A stretch of DNA of 50,422 bases, taken from Eubacteriaceae bacterium. Its GTDB lineage: Bacteria > Bacillota > Clostridia > Peptostreptococcales > Anaerovoracaceae. The position numbers were made by a program, and so were the translations under genes. Below are positions 32,391-39,202 of this stretch, piece by piece. The notes below the pieces were generated by a model. The model was not told where the DNA came from. It saw only the letters and a program-made list of their open reading frames with translations, and did not search any database. Position 1 is the stretch's first letter. Each line of letters begins with the position of its first letter. The stretch spans positions 1-50,422 of the forward strand of contig JALCRY010000011.1 of NCBI GenBank assembly GCA_022652985.1, read 5' to 3'.

Positions 32391-33383
32391 CTATTTATCT
32401 CCTTTCTGCTGTGCATTATATAGATTATTCTCTTCATATGTTCGGAGCCATTCCGCTAAATCATATTCAAGTTGTTCACGTTTTTGCTTGTCAATGGCAA
32501 TTTTTATTTCCTTTTTCCTTTTGGAATATTCGGATTTGAAATCTTCATATTTGACTTGCGCAAGGTGTCCTGCTTTGGTGCCTGCTGCTCTTTTACTGCG
32601 GTTGTAAAGCTTTGACTGTATTCTGTGATAGCTTGTTTGAATATCGCTTGTTGCTTTTCCGGCTTTTGCTATTTTTTTTGCAGCTTCCGCGCATGAAAGA
32701 GATGTATACCCTTCCTGCAAGCTTTTACGTTTACAGTATTTAGTATCACTGCGCATGTTTGGCACAAAGTATCTGTTACAATGAGCACATCTTTTAATAG
32801 TGCCGCCACAAAGGAAAATGCCCTGCATAGTTGCCCATATTACATCAATTAAGGAATAACATGTGCTCCAAGTTAGCACTTTGCTTTGTCCTGCCCCTAT
32901 ACTATACAGAAGATTATCATTTGACTCTGACGGCATTATTATTTCGCCCAAATGATTGTATAGTGAGTAGTGATTTTCAATAGAAGTCCTACACAATGGA
33001 TTGTTGCGCTTCTGATCTAAAAAATATTTTAATGTATCTTCTTTACAGCAGTCTGGATATTTGCAAAATAGGTCAATAACAGAAATAAGTTCATCTTTCT
33101 CTGTCTGCAATAATGGTTCGGCGTTAATTATTCCCTCTGCAAATTGCGGCAATATGTTTCTATTTTCTGCATCACTATCAAGGCCAAGAATATAGTTCAT
33201 TTGATCGCAGGCTGATGAAAAATGCGCAGCGCCAGCAAAGTCGAACGATTCAATAAAAACGCTATCATGCTGTTTGTTTTTTTGTATCTTTACTATGCGA
33301 ATTGTACAAATATGCGGCCGATCTATATTGATGCCACGTTTGATCAATTCGCTGTCTAACCATTTTTGGTAGTTGCTTTTCAT
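32391..33383 (-). CDS. DUF6076-like protein with zinc-ribbon motif
   Basis: The 330-aa protein has no signal peptide. Its centre contains CAHCNRYFVP...TKYCKRK (about residues 198-218), a CxxC...C zinc-binding motif as in the DUF6076 family common in Clostridia mobile elements. The C-terminal third is strongly charged and helical (YEDFKSEYSKRKKEIKIAIDKQKREQLEYDL), probably a coiled coil. Function unknown; such proteins often sit beside integrases. ATG 33383 has GAAAGGA upstream. First gene of the leftward operon, expressed from the promoter at 33499-33527 with a leader of about 110 nt containing operator-like palindromes. Confidence 0.65.
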   Translation of the reverse strand: MKSNYQKWLDSELIKRGINIDRPHICTIRIVKIQKNKQHDSVFIESFDFAGAAHFSSACDQMNYILGLDSDAENRNILPQFAEGIINAEPLLQTEKDELISVIDLFCKYPDCCKEDTLKYFLDQKRNNPLCRTSIENHYSLYNHLGEIIMPSESNDNLLYSIGAGQSKVLTWSTCYSLIDVIWATMQGIFLCGGTIKRCAHCNRYFVPNMRSDTKYCKRKSLQEGYTSLSCAEAAKKIAKAGKATSDIQTSYHRIQSKLYNRSKRAAGTKAGHLAQVKYEDFKSEYSKRKKEIKIAIDKQKREQLEYDLAEWLRTYEENNLYNAQQKGDK

Positions 33384-33434
33384 GTTGTGTCCTTTCTAAT
33401 TCGAGAGTCAAGCACTCAACGTCAACTTTTTTTT

Positions 33435-33465
33435 AGGCAATGCCATTGCCTGCACATGGCAGGCA
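33435..33465. promoter_or_regulatory. Operator-like palindromes in the control region
   Basis: AGGCAATGCCATTGCCT (33435-33451) is a perfect palindrome, overlapped by TGCCTG...CAGGCA (33447-33465). A related TGGC-TGAT-GCCA lies near 33537-33548. These are plausible binding sites for the XRE protein encoded at 33595. Confidence 0.55.
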
Positions 33466-33498
33466 CGATACAATCACATTAGTTGTTGGCCTACTAAT

Positions 33499-33527
33499 AT
33501 TATAGCAGGGTAGCAACACAGTGGCAA
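33499..33527 (-). promoter_or_regulatory. Leftward promoter of the integrase operon
   Basis: Minus strand -35 TTGCCA (33522-33527), 17-bp spacer, -10 TATAAT (33499-33504). Confidence 0.78.
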
Positions 33528-33550
33528 GATAATTTTGGCTGATGCCACGT

Positions 33551-33572
33551 TATGGTGTGCCGTCAACTTTTG
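33551..33572 (+). repeat. 22-nt exact repeat, leader copy
   Basis: Identical, in the same orientation, to 35461-35482 inside the DUF3987 gene. It starts TATGGTGTGCCGTC and lies 22 bp before the XRE start codon. Confidence 0.9.
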
Positions 33573-33594
33573 GTAAGAAAGAGAGGTCCTTAAA

Positions 33595-33795
33595 ATGAGA
33601 AACGCAAACATAGAATTAAAGGTGAAAATCGCAGAGAATGGATTTTACCTCTGGGAAGTAGCTGAAAAAATTGGAATGGCAGATACAAGCTTTTCAAGAC
33701 TTTTGCGGAAGCCGTTGTCAGAGGAAAAGAAAGTGCAGATTGACGCTGCACTTGAAGCACTTACTGCAGAAAGAGGTGAAATTAGTGGAAGATAA
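33595..33795 (+). CDS. Small XRE/Cro-like helix-turn-helix protein (66 aa)
   Basis: The protein is a minimal helix-turn-helix: YLWEVAEKIGMADTSFSRLLRKPL (about residues 18-41) is the recognition unit, followed by a LSEEKKVQIDAALEAL helix. Similar short proteins open the replication module of many Firmicutes integrative elements. ATG 33595 is preceded by AGAGAGG. The stop (33793-33795) lies past the next gene's start, so translation is coupled. It is likely the Cro-like or repressor protein acting on the palindromes in the control region. Confidence 0.8.
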   Translation: MRNANIELKVKIAENGFYLWEVAEKIGMADTSFSRLLRKPLSEEKKVQIDAALEALTAERGEISGR

Positions 33796-34000
33796 TTTTG
33801 CAGATATGCCAACAGCATATACAGTGCCTAATTTAGTGAATTGGTATAAATCTGTCTGCCCTGCATCTGATCTCACAGAACGCGTTGTTCGTTCGGCAAT
33901 TAAAGAGGGCTCTTTGAAACATGTAAAAGTGGGAAGCCGTATCCTTATTTCAACACAAGCTTTTTTAACTTGGATTAATGGTGAATGTGATGAAGTTTGA
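33785..34000 (+). CDS. Excisionase-like MerR/HTH_17 DNA-binding protein (71 aa)
   Basis: The short protein fits the helix-turn-helix domain 17 of Xis/MerR-type proteins: YTVPNLVNWY (helix 1), ERVVRSAIKEGSLKHVKVGSRILIS (recognition helix plus wing), TQAFLTWIN. These proteins bend DNA at att sites or at replication origins. GTG 33785 follows GAGGTG (33771-33776) and overlaps the XRE gene by 11 bp. An extension further upstream would read the XRE gene out of frame with no ribosome site. The location after XRE and before the primase-like gene is typical of satellites and small ICEs. Confidence 0.75.
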   Translation: MEDNFADMPTAYTVPNLVNWYKSVCPASDLTERVVRSAIKEGSLKHVKVGSRILISTQAFLTWINGECDEV

Positions 34001-34604
34001 CGCTTTGCGTGAATATGTATCAAAATCAGACATCATCAATTTGCTTGATTTGCAGGTTAATCGTGCTGACTTTATGCGTTGCCCTCTTCATCGTGATAAC
34101 CATGCTTCTTTGAAATTGTACGATGACGGATTTCATTGCTTTAGCTGTCAAGAATCTGGTGATTTTATTCATCTTGCGTCTATTGTGTGGGGTGTAAAAG
34201 AGGGCACTGCATATACACGGATTGCGGATGCGGTTGGCTTTGAGTGCCGGGAGCATGAAGCACGGAAATATTCAAAAGTTGCCAATCAACAAAAGACATA
34301 TATGCAGGCGATAAAGCGTTGGTATGATACAGCACTTGACTATCTGGCGGAGGATTGCAGGCGGTGTTGGAATATCATACTGCATGACAGTGATGATGTA
34401 TTTGTTAGTCGTGCAAAATTAGAATTAAGTTCATCAGAGCACTTACACGATGAAATGTTGAATTGCAAACCAGAAGAAGCATATAGAAAATATTCACAAC
34501 TTGATTATCTTCTGCAGATTGAGCACAGACATGACCTATTTATTTCATTAAAGCAAAAGCAGCATGGGAAGGCAAAAGGTACCACCAATGAACGAATTGA
34601 ATAG
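33990..34604 (+). CDS. CHC2 zinc-finger (DnaG primase-type) protein
   Basis: The 204-aa protein has a CHC2 zinc finger of DnaG type: CPLHRDNHASLKLYDDGFHCFSCQESGDFIHLASIVWGV (metal ligands Cys-His...Cys-x2-Cys, about residues 31-57). No TOPRIM catalytic domain is present. It is a primase N-terminal domain working with the next gene, or a regulator of it. ATG 33990 overlaps the previous stop and follows GGTGA; ATG 33978 is an alternative start with a weaker site. It overlaps the next gene by 17 bp. Confidence 0.8.
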   Translation: MKFDALREYVSKSDIINLLDLQVNRADFMRCPLHRDNHASLKLYDDGFHCFSCQESGDFIHLASIVWGVKEGTAYTRIADAVGFECREHEARKYSKVANQQKTYMQAIKRWYDTALDYLAEDCRRCWNIILHDSDDVFVSRAKLELSSSEHLHDEMLNCKPEEAYRKYSQLDYLLQIEHRHDLFISLKQKQHGKAKGTTNERIE

Positions 34605-36087
34605 TTTACATACAAACATTGTGCATATGAACCAGTGGCCGGAAATTAGGAGTATTACAGAACAGAAACCACCACAGTTTGATTGCAGTTGGCTGCCATT
34701 CCCTTTTGGCGATTTGGCCAAGTCAATGTCCAAGTCACTTGCAGTTAGCACTGATATGATTGCAAATAGCTTGCTTGGTGTGCTGAGTATCTGCGCACAG
34801 GGCAGTTATGTCAGTCCACGGCAAGGTTGGAAAAGTCCTATTAATTTGTACTGCTTGACAGTCGCACAGTCTGGCACAAGAAAATCTAAGGTTCTTTCTG
34901 AACTGATGAATCCTTTTAAAGAATGGCAGTTGCAGAAGCAGGAAGAGTTGAAGAGGGAGATTGCCGAGTCTGCTGCAAAGAAACGTGTCTATGAACAGCG
35001 AGTTCTGAAACTTGAAAAAGACTTGTCCAAGTTGTCATATGGTTCAGAGCCGTATGTTGAAACAGAAAAGCAGCATGCAGAAGCAGTGCGCAGGTTTGAA
35101 GAATATAAAGTTATTGCACGGCCCGAATTGTATGGGCAGGATATAACCACAGAGCGATTGACAGTTAAACTTGAACAGCAGCATGGCAAATATGCACTTG
35201 TCGGTTCAGAAGCAGGTTTGCTTGATATTATGTCCGGTGACAGATACGGAAATAGTTGCCCAAACTACGATGTGTATTTATTTGCATATGACGGTGATTC
35301 GGTGGACAGGTCAAGAATGTCGGGCGATACATCAATTCAAAATACATCGCTTGCACTTGTTTTGCTGATACAGCCAATGCAATTTAGCAAATTACTTGGT
35401 AAGCAAGACGCAATTGACAAAGGGTTGCTTCAAAGATTTTTAGTGGTTTGCCCTGCACCATATGGTGTGCCGTCAACTTTTGATGATCCTGCTATCAATG
35501 AAGAAGTTTATCAAAGTTATTGTGAATTGGTCAATGTGCTGCTTAACAGCAGAAGCCGGGGAACAGTATATAGTTTATCGCAAGATGCGGAAACACTGTT
35601 TAGAAGCTATTACAATGCCCTGCAGGATGCTTTGTTCAATAACGAATATGAAGGGCAGACACTTGATGACACATCACGCAGTTTCCTGTCAAAACATGCA
35701 GATAAAACTGCACGTATAGCAGCGTTGTTTCAGATGTGTGCAGGCGGCAAAGAGATATCTGCAAACTGTATGGAAAAGGCAATTGCAATCGGTAATTACT
35801 CACTTGCACATATACTGTATGCTTTGCATGGAAGGCCGAAAGGGGCACTCGACCGGGCAACGTATGTGATTGAGAAACTCAGAGAACATGGGAAAGTCGA
35901 ATGTTTGACACAGACGGATATTGCTAAAATGTGCCCTGCTAAGGGTATTAAAAGCGATCACTCGCTGCTTGATGAACCATTGATGATACTGGAAGCCAAT
36001 GGCTATTTGCGACAGACACTTGATGATGATACACACACAGGACCACGCCGGAACCTGTTTGAAATCAATCCGGCACTATGGGGGTAG
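34588..36087 (+). CDS. DUF3987 family protein (replication-type ATPase)
   Basis: The 499-aa protein matches DUF3987/YfjI-type proteins: LYCLTVAQSGTRKSKVL is a P-loop (about residues 96-109; Gly-x-x-x-Lys-Ser), then a coiled segment (KRVYEQRVLKLEKDLSKLS), LVGSEAGLLDIMSG and VYLFAYDGDSVDRSR (Walker-B-like), LLQRFLVVCPAP (sensor/Arg finger). It probably works with the CHC2 protein as a primase-helicase to replicate the element. ATG 34588 follows AAAGGT; the alternative ATG 34564 lacks one. It carries two short sequences also found in the control regions: a 22-nt repeat at 35461 and a 15-nt one at 35527. Confidence 0.78.
   Translation: MNELNSLHTNIVHMNQWPEIRSITEQKPPQFDCSWLPFPFGDLAKSMSKSLAVSTDMIANSLLGVLSICAQGSYVSPRQGWKSPINLYCLTVAQSGTRKSKVLSELMNPFKEWQLQKQEELKREIAESAAKKRVYEQRVLKLEKDLSKLSYGSEPYVETEKQHAEAVRRFEEYKVIARPELYGQDITTERLTVKLEQQHGKYALVGSEAGLLDIMSGDRYGNSCPNYDVYLFAYDGDSVDRSRMSGDTSIQNTSLALVLLIQPMQFSKLLGKQDAIDKGLLQRFLVVCPAPYGVPSTFDDPAINEEVYQSYCELVNVLLNSRSRGTVYSLSQDAETLFRSYYNALQDALFNNEYEGQTLDDTSRSFLSKHADKTARIAALFQMCAGGKEISANCMEKAIAIGNYSLAHILYALHGRPKGALDRATYVIEKLREHGKVECLTQTDIAKMCPAKGIKSDHSLLDEPLMILEANGYLRQTLDDDTHTGPRRNLFEINPALWG
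35461..35482 (+). repeat. 22-nt exact repeat, intragenic copy
   Basis: Inside the DUF3987 gene (encoding around YGVPSTF) and identical to the leader copy at 33551-33572. A second shared word, TTGGTCAATGTGCTG at 35527-35541, matches 29958-29972 at the left end of the element. Confidence 0.9.
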
Positions 36088-36090
36088 ATT

Positions 36091-36267
36091 ATGAGTCAAA
36101 GAGTAGTTGTACAGTGCAGGAAATATATAGCGGTTCTGTATGCTGACGAAATAGAAAGGTTATTACATAAGGATATGGATTTGTTTGAAAAAGCGGTCAG
36201 AAGGGGCAAAAGCGAAAAGCGGTACAGAGCGAATGAAAATCGTCACAGAGGTGAAGAGAATGAATGA
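36091..36267 (+). CDS. Small basic protein, hypothetical (58 aa)
   Basis: A complete 58-codon frame from ATG 36091 (GGGGGTA upstream, 3 bp after the previous stop) to TGA 36265-36267. The N-terminal half is hydrophobic-mixed (RVVVQCRKYIAVLYADEIERLL); the C-terminal half is highly basic (KAVRRGKSEKRYRANENRHRG). It fills the gap between the DUF3987 gene and the next gene and overlaps the next by 8 bp (ATGAATGA), which supports it being real. Function unknown. Confidence 0.65.
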   Translation: MSQRVVVQCRKYIAVLYADEIERLLHKDMDLFEKAVRRGKSEKRYRANENRHRGEENE

Positions 36268-36451
36268 TGTAACAAGATATTTCAAATATATTTTGAAAAA
36301 GCCACAATACACTGCTGCTGATACTGAAACGGCAATAGATGTAATAAAGAGCCTTCGTGATCTGACGGAGCAGGAAGCATGTGAACTGTGTGCTTCGTTA
36401 TGGGAAATAGCATGTAGTAAAGAGCAGGCAGGTGATACGTTTGAGCAATGA
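36260..36451 (+). CDS. Small helical protein, hypothetical (63 aa)
   Basis: The 63-aa protein starts MNDVTRYFKYILKKPQY and has an alpha-helical body (DTETAIDVIKSLRDLTEQEACELCASLWEIACSKEQ). ATG 36260 follows GAGGTGAAGA and overlaps the previous stop. The frame continues upstream to 36185 but without a ribosome site. Its stop overlaps the next gene. Unrecognised; part of the rightward operon of the element. Confidence 0.62.
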   Translation: MNDVTRYFKYILKKPQYTAADTETAIDVIKSLRDLTEQEACELCASLWEIACSKEQAGDTFEQ

Positions 36452-36914
36452 AAATAATCTCAAAGGGCATGGGTTTGATGAAATAACGGCGGAGAAACAG
36501 CGAGAAATAGCAAGAAAGGGCGGCAAAATGTCAGTAAAGAAAAGAAGGGAAAGGAAGCAGGCGGCAGAGGATTTAAAGATGCTGCTGAGCCTTCCTGCTG
36601 ACGATAACAGCGCATTAAATGTACAGCAGGCGTTATTGGTCGCACAGATAAAACAGGCCATGACAGGCGATTCAAAAGCGTTTCGCAATGTATTTGATAC
36701 GATCAGAGAAGGACCAACAATGAATGGAAGCAATGGCGGTTCACAGATGCAGTTGCGTACAGACGCAGAAATAAAAGATGCTTTTAAATTGTTGTTTGGC
36801 GATGATGCAGATGATACCTTGCAAAAGGTTCTTAATAATATAGGAAGCGATAATACGGAAACTGTGCAGGAAGCTGATTACATAGTCATTGGTGAAGAGG
36901 ATGAAGAGGAATAG
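36441..36914 (+). CDS. KGG-motif protein resembling phage small terminase subunits
   Basis: About 157 aa. The N-terminus has EITAEKQREIARKGGKMSVKKRRERKQAAEDLKMLLSLP, a basic 'A-R-K-G-G' helix-turn motif followed by a helical segment (NVQQALLVAQIKQAMTGDSKAFRNVFDTIREGP), as in small-terminase-like phage proteins of Firmicutes. The C-terminus is acidic (EEDEEE). Start is uncertain: TTG 36441 after AGGTGA is preferred, GTG 36432 is the alternative. Last gene of the rightward operon. In phage satellites a small terminase redirects packaging to the satellite genome. Confidence 0.55.
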   Translation: MSNENNLKGHGFDEITAEKQREIARKGGKMSVKKRRERKQAAEDLKMLLSLPADDNSALNVQQALLVAQIKQAMTGDSKAFRNVFDTIREGPTMNGSNGGSQMQLRTDAEIKDAFKLLFGDDADDTLQKVLNNIGSDNTETVQEADYIVIGEEDEEE

Positions 36915-36956
36915 CAGATAGAGAAGCAGTGTTATATTGATGCTGCTTTTTCTATA

Positions 36957-36980
36957 TTCTAATTTGGTGAATTTGGTGCA
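36957..36980. repeat. 24-nt inverted repeat, right copy
   Basis: Reverse complement of 30222-30245 with one mismatch; 43 bp beyond the last rightward gene. Confidence 0.75.
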
Positions 36981-37037
36981 CACTTTTCCAGATGCAATTT
37001 TAATTTATCTATCTATTAATACGTAAGTGATACAGTT

Positions 37038-37060
37038 TGTGGTCAATATTTGGTCAATGT
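37038..37060. repeat. 23-nt direct repeat, right copy
   Basis: Identical to 29946-29968 and in the same orientation, 117 bp inside the right att core. Confidence 0.8.
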
Positions 37061-37176
37061 CGTATTGTCATGATATGCCACATACTGTAAGAAAATGGCA
37101 TTTGCATGTGCTGAAAATGTTACAATTTAGCACTTTATGAAACAAACTGAAACACACTGCAACCATTAATATTATT

Positions 37177-37221
37177 CTGGCAGTCAAAAGGTCAGGGGTT
37201 CAAGTCCCCTATGCTCCACCA
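37177..37221 (+). other. attR with displaced 3' end of tRNA-Ala
   Basis: From CTGGCAGTCAA to the encoded CCA this is the 3' part of a tRNA-Ala without its 5' half. It has its own consistent T-arm (AGGGG-TTCAAGT-CCCCT) that differs from the rebuilt gene, so it is presumably the original host 3' end. Confidence 0.8.
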
Positions 37222-37224
37222 ACA

Positions 37225-37258
37225 AAATACAGACGGGCAGCGCCCGCCTGTATTTTTG
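37225..37258 (+). terminator. Original terminator of tRNA-Ala, now beyond attR
   Basis: AAAATACAG-A-CGGGC pairs with GCCCG-C-CTGTATTTT around AGC (one A-C mismatch), followed by TTTTTGTT. It lies just after the displaced tRNA 3' end. Confidence 0.8.
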
Positions 37259-37259
37259 T

Positions 37260-37420
37260 TGCGGATCAAAAAGACTTGAACCCCTGAAAGGTGAAAGTCC
37301 CGTTCGGAACCTAGCCCGCCAAAAGCGATGCGGAGAGGAAGCTTGAGGCGTGGCAGGTTCGATGCCAGGGCTGCCCGTGAGAACGTTACACGGAAGATGG
37401 TTCGAACGGCTGCGGATATA
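37260..37420 (+). ncRNA. Structured-RNA-like stretch, possible group II intron 5' fragment
   Basis: About 160 bp, GC-rich in AT-rich surroundings, with GGTGAAAGTCCCG, GAGGAAGCTTGAGGCG, GGCAGGTTCGATGCC (hairpin) and CCGTGAG...CACGG. The combination resembles the start of domain I of bacterial group II introns, but no reverse transcriptase or domain V is present nearby. A 15-nt stretch here (GACTTGAACCCCTGA, 37273-37287) is the exact reverse complement of the displaced tRNA T-arm (37191-37205). Low-confidence call: a remnant or an unknown RNA. Confidence 0.3.
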
Positions 37421-37455
37421 TTTTACCAATGGGTATACTATTTAATTTTCGCTAC

Positions 37456-37484
37456 TTGACAGAAAATCAGGCGCAGAGTAATAT
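37456..37484 (+). promoter_or_regulatory. Promoter of the flavoprotein operon
   Basis: -35 TTGACA (37456-37461), 17-bp spacer, -10 TAATAT (37479-37484). Confidence 0.85.
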
Positions 37485-37498
37485 TAAAATATAAATTA

Positions 37499-37518
37499 GA
37501 ATGTATTCTAAAATACAT
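37499..37518. promoter_or_regulatory. Candidate TetR operator downstream of the flavoprotein promoter
   Basis: The palindrome ATGTATTCTAAAATACAT lies between promoter and ribosome site. Its 10-nt half ATGTATTTTA recurs within the promoter spacer of the TetR gene (41184-41206). Confidence 0.6.
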
Positions 37519-37547
37519 ATTAAAAAATAATAAGGAGAGTGATTTTC

Positions 37548-39188
37548 ATGGAGAAGAAGATTTCATTGGAAATTTCGCGGCAAAGAGTTGCTAAGATCGA
37601 CGGCTTTAACTGCGTGAACTGTGGGACATGCGAAGAGTACTGTCCTGTCGGTGCAATCGGAGAAAGGCAGAAAGAAGTTTGCCATCTATGTCCTGACTGT
37701 ACTGAGATGAAAGCTCTTAATGTGCAGGAAATGTATGATCTCAGAAATACATCGTGTACGCTTGAGTGTCCGCTTGGTATTAGTCCGCAAGGCTATATCA
37801 ATCTTCTTAAATCTGGAAAGGCCAAGGAAGCTTTTGATCTGATTTATGAAAAGAATCCGCTTCCGTCTGTATGTGGATATATTTGTCATCATCCATGTGA
37901 GCAGACATGCAAACGCGGAAAACTTGTTGATGAACCTATGAAAATCAGAGGCCTCAAAAGATATCTAGGCGAGAAATTCCTTGATGAAGAACCTGAACCA
38001 TATCCGGTAAAAACGGATATGCAGATTGCTATTATTGGAGCAGGACCGGCGGGACTCACTGCCGCGCACACGTTAGCAAAACGTGGATATCCGGTAACTG
38101 TTTTTGAGCAGGGAACCGAAGCTGGAGGGATGCTTCTCAAAGGCATTCCGGAATTTCGTCTCGATAAAAACGTGGTTCGTAAAGAAATTGCAAAAATCGA
38201 AAAGGCAGGGGTCACATTCGTTTATAATGCAAAAATAGATCATCAGGAAGCAATCGATGAACTGAAGAAAGATTATGACGTCGTTATCGTTTCTGTAGGA
38301 ACACAGATATCAAAAGATTTACCTATTGAAGGATATCGCACAGAGAATGTTCTCAAAGCAGTTAATTTGATGGAGAAAGTCAATTCCGGAAAAGAAGTTG
38401 CCTTATATGGTGATGTTGTTGTCATAGGCGGAGGTTCTGTTGCAGCGGATGTAGCGCGATCAGCACTGAGACTCGGAGCTGAAAAGGTGACAATGATGTG
38501 CCTGGAAAGCGGTGAAGCAATACCTGCGCATCCATGGGAACTTGAAGAAGCTGAAGAAGAGGGTGTGGAACTCATAAGCGGAGTTTCACCGGTACGTTTC
38601 ATAGGGAAATGTCATAAGCTTGAAGGTATCGAATATACCGGCATCGAGAACCTGGATACTACAACTTTTAAGTTTGATCGGAAAGAAGGAACCAGGGCTG
38701 AAATAAAAGCAGACTTTGCAATAATAGCAACGGGACAAAGGACGGATATAAAGATCGAAGATCCAGATGTAATACTGGCAGGCGATATCGCGGGAGGAAA
38801 ATGTTCAGTAATAGATGCAATGGCATCGGGCAGAAATGCGGCGGTAAAAGCAGATGAAAAACTTACAGGCCGGCCGTATGAAGAATACAAAGTTGAAAGA
38901 GAAATCGGTCCCGGAGAAAGGCAGTATAAGGTATATCCGGCAGTACGCTTAAAGAAAAATTTTCCGCAAAGGGAAATGATCGATGCGGCAGAACGCATCC
39001 ATTCGTTCGATATAGCAGAGAAAGGGCTGGATGACGACAGCGCATTGCTTGAAACAGAAAGATGCCTTAGCTGCGGATACCGTTTTGTGGATATCGATAA
39101 GTGTATAGGCTGCGGTACATGCATGAAAGTATGTCCGAAAGGAAACGTCATAGCACTTGTTTCTGAAGAAAAAAGCACGGAAGAATAG
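37548..39188 (+). CDS. GltD-like FAD/NAD(P) oxidoreductase with N- and C-terminal 4Fe-4S domains
   Basis: The 546-aa protein has an N-terminal ferredoxin-like segment (CVNCGTCEEYCPVG and CHLCPDC), a GltD-type helical cysteine domain (CTLECPLGISPQGY, CGYICHHPCEQTCKRG), an FAD Rossmann site (IAIIGAGPAGLTAAHTLAKRG), an NAD(P) Rossmann site (VVVIGGGSVAADVARSALRLG) and a C-terminal 4Fe-4S motif (CIGCGTCMKVCPKG). It passes electrons between NAD(P)H and an iron-sulfur partner; the partner is not identifiable. I chose ATG 37548, 9 nt after AAGGAGA. It is followed 14 bp later by a second flavoprotein. The AT-rich composition differs from the backbone genes. Confidence 0.85.
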   Translation: MEKKISLEISRQRVAKIDGFNCVNCGTCEEYCPVGAIGERQKEVCHLCPDCTEMKALNVQEMYDLRNTSCTLECPLGISPQGYINLLKSGKAKEAFDLIYEKNPLPSVCGYICHHPCEQTCKRGKLVDEPMKIRGLKRYLGEKFLDEEPEPYPVKTDMQIAIIGAGPAGLTAAHTLAKRGYPVTVFEQGTEAGGMLLKGIPEFRLDKNVVRKEIAKIEKAGVTFVYNAKIDHQEAIDELKKDYDVVIVSVGTQISKDLPIEGYRTENVLKAVNLMEKVNSGKEVALYGDVVVIGGGSVAADVARSALRLGAEKVTMMCLESGEAIPAHPWELEEAEEEGVELISGVSPVRFIGKCHKLEGIEYTGIENLDTTTFKFDRKEGTRAEIKADFAIIATGQRTDIKIEDPDVILAGDIAGGKCSVIDAMASGRNAAVKADEKLTGRPYEEYKVEREIGPGERQYKVYPAVRLKKNFPQREMIDAAERIHSFDIAEKGLDDDSALLETERCLSCGYRFVDIDKCIGCGTCMKVCPKGNVIALVSEEKSTEE

Positions 39189-39202
39189 GAGGGACATTGA
39201 TT

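Larger units (their letters stand above)
29833..37187. mobile_element. Integrative element (about 7.3 kb) inserted in tRNA-Ala, phage-satellite-like
   Basis: The element is bounded by the tRNA-Ala core repeats and is clearly more AT-rich than its surroundings. It has a leftward operon (DUF6076-like protein, tyrosine integrase, S24 peptidase domain, small protein) and a rightward operon (XRE, excisionase-like, CHC2 zinc-finger, DUF3987 ATPase, small proteins, KGG-motif protein) read from a shared control region at 33384-33594. Near both ends are a 23-nt direct repeat and 24-nt inverted repeats. No structural, lysis or conjugation gene is seen. Size and content suit a satellite using a helper phage, but a small plasmid-like ICE remnant is possible. 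Confidence 0.82.

Noticed and set aside
37184-37429. Minus-strand frame of 81 codons
   Set aside because: Its 3' part reads the displaced tRNA end (ending HRGLEPLTF, a typical false product of tRNA antisense) and the rest is a structured-RNA-like stretch.
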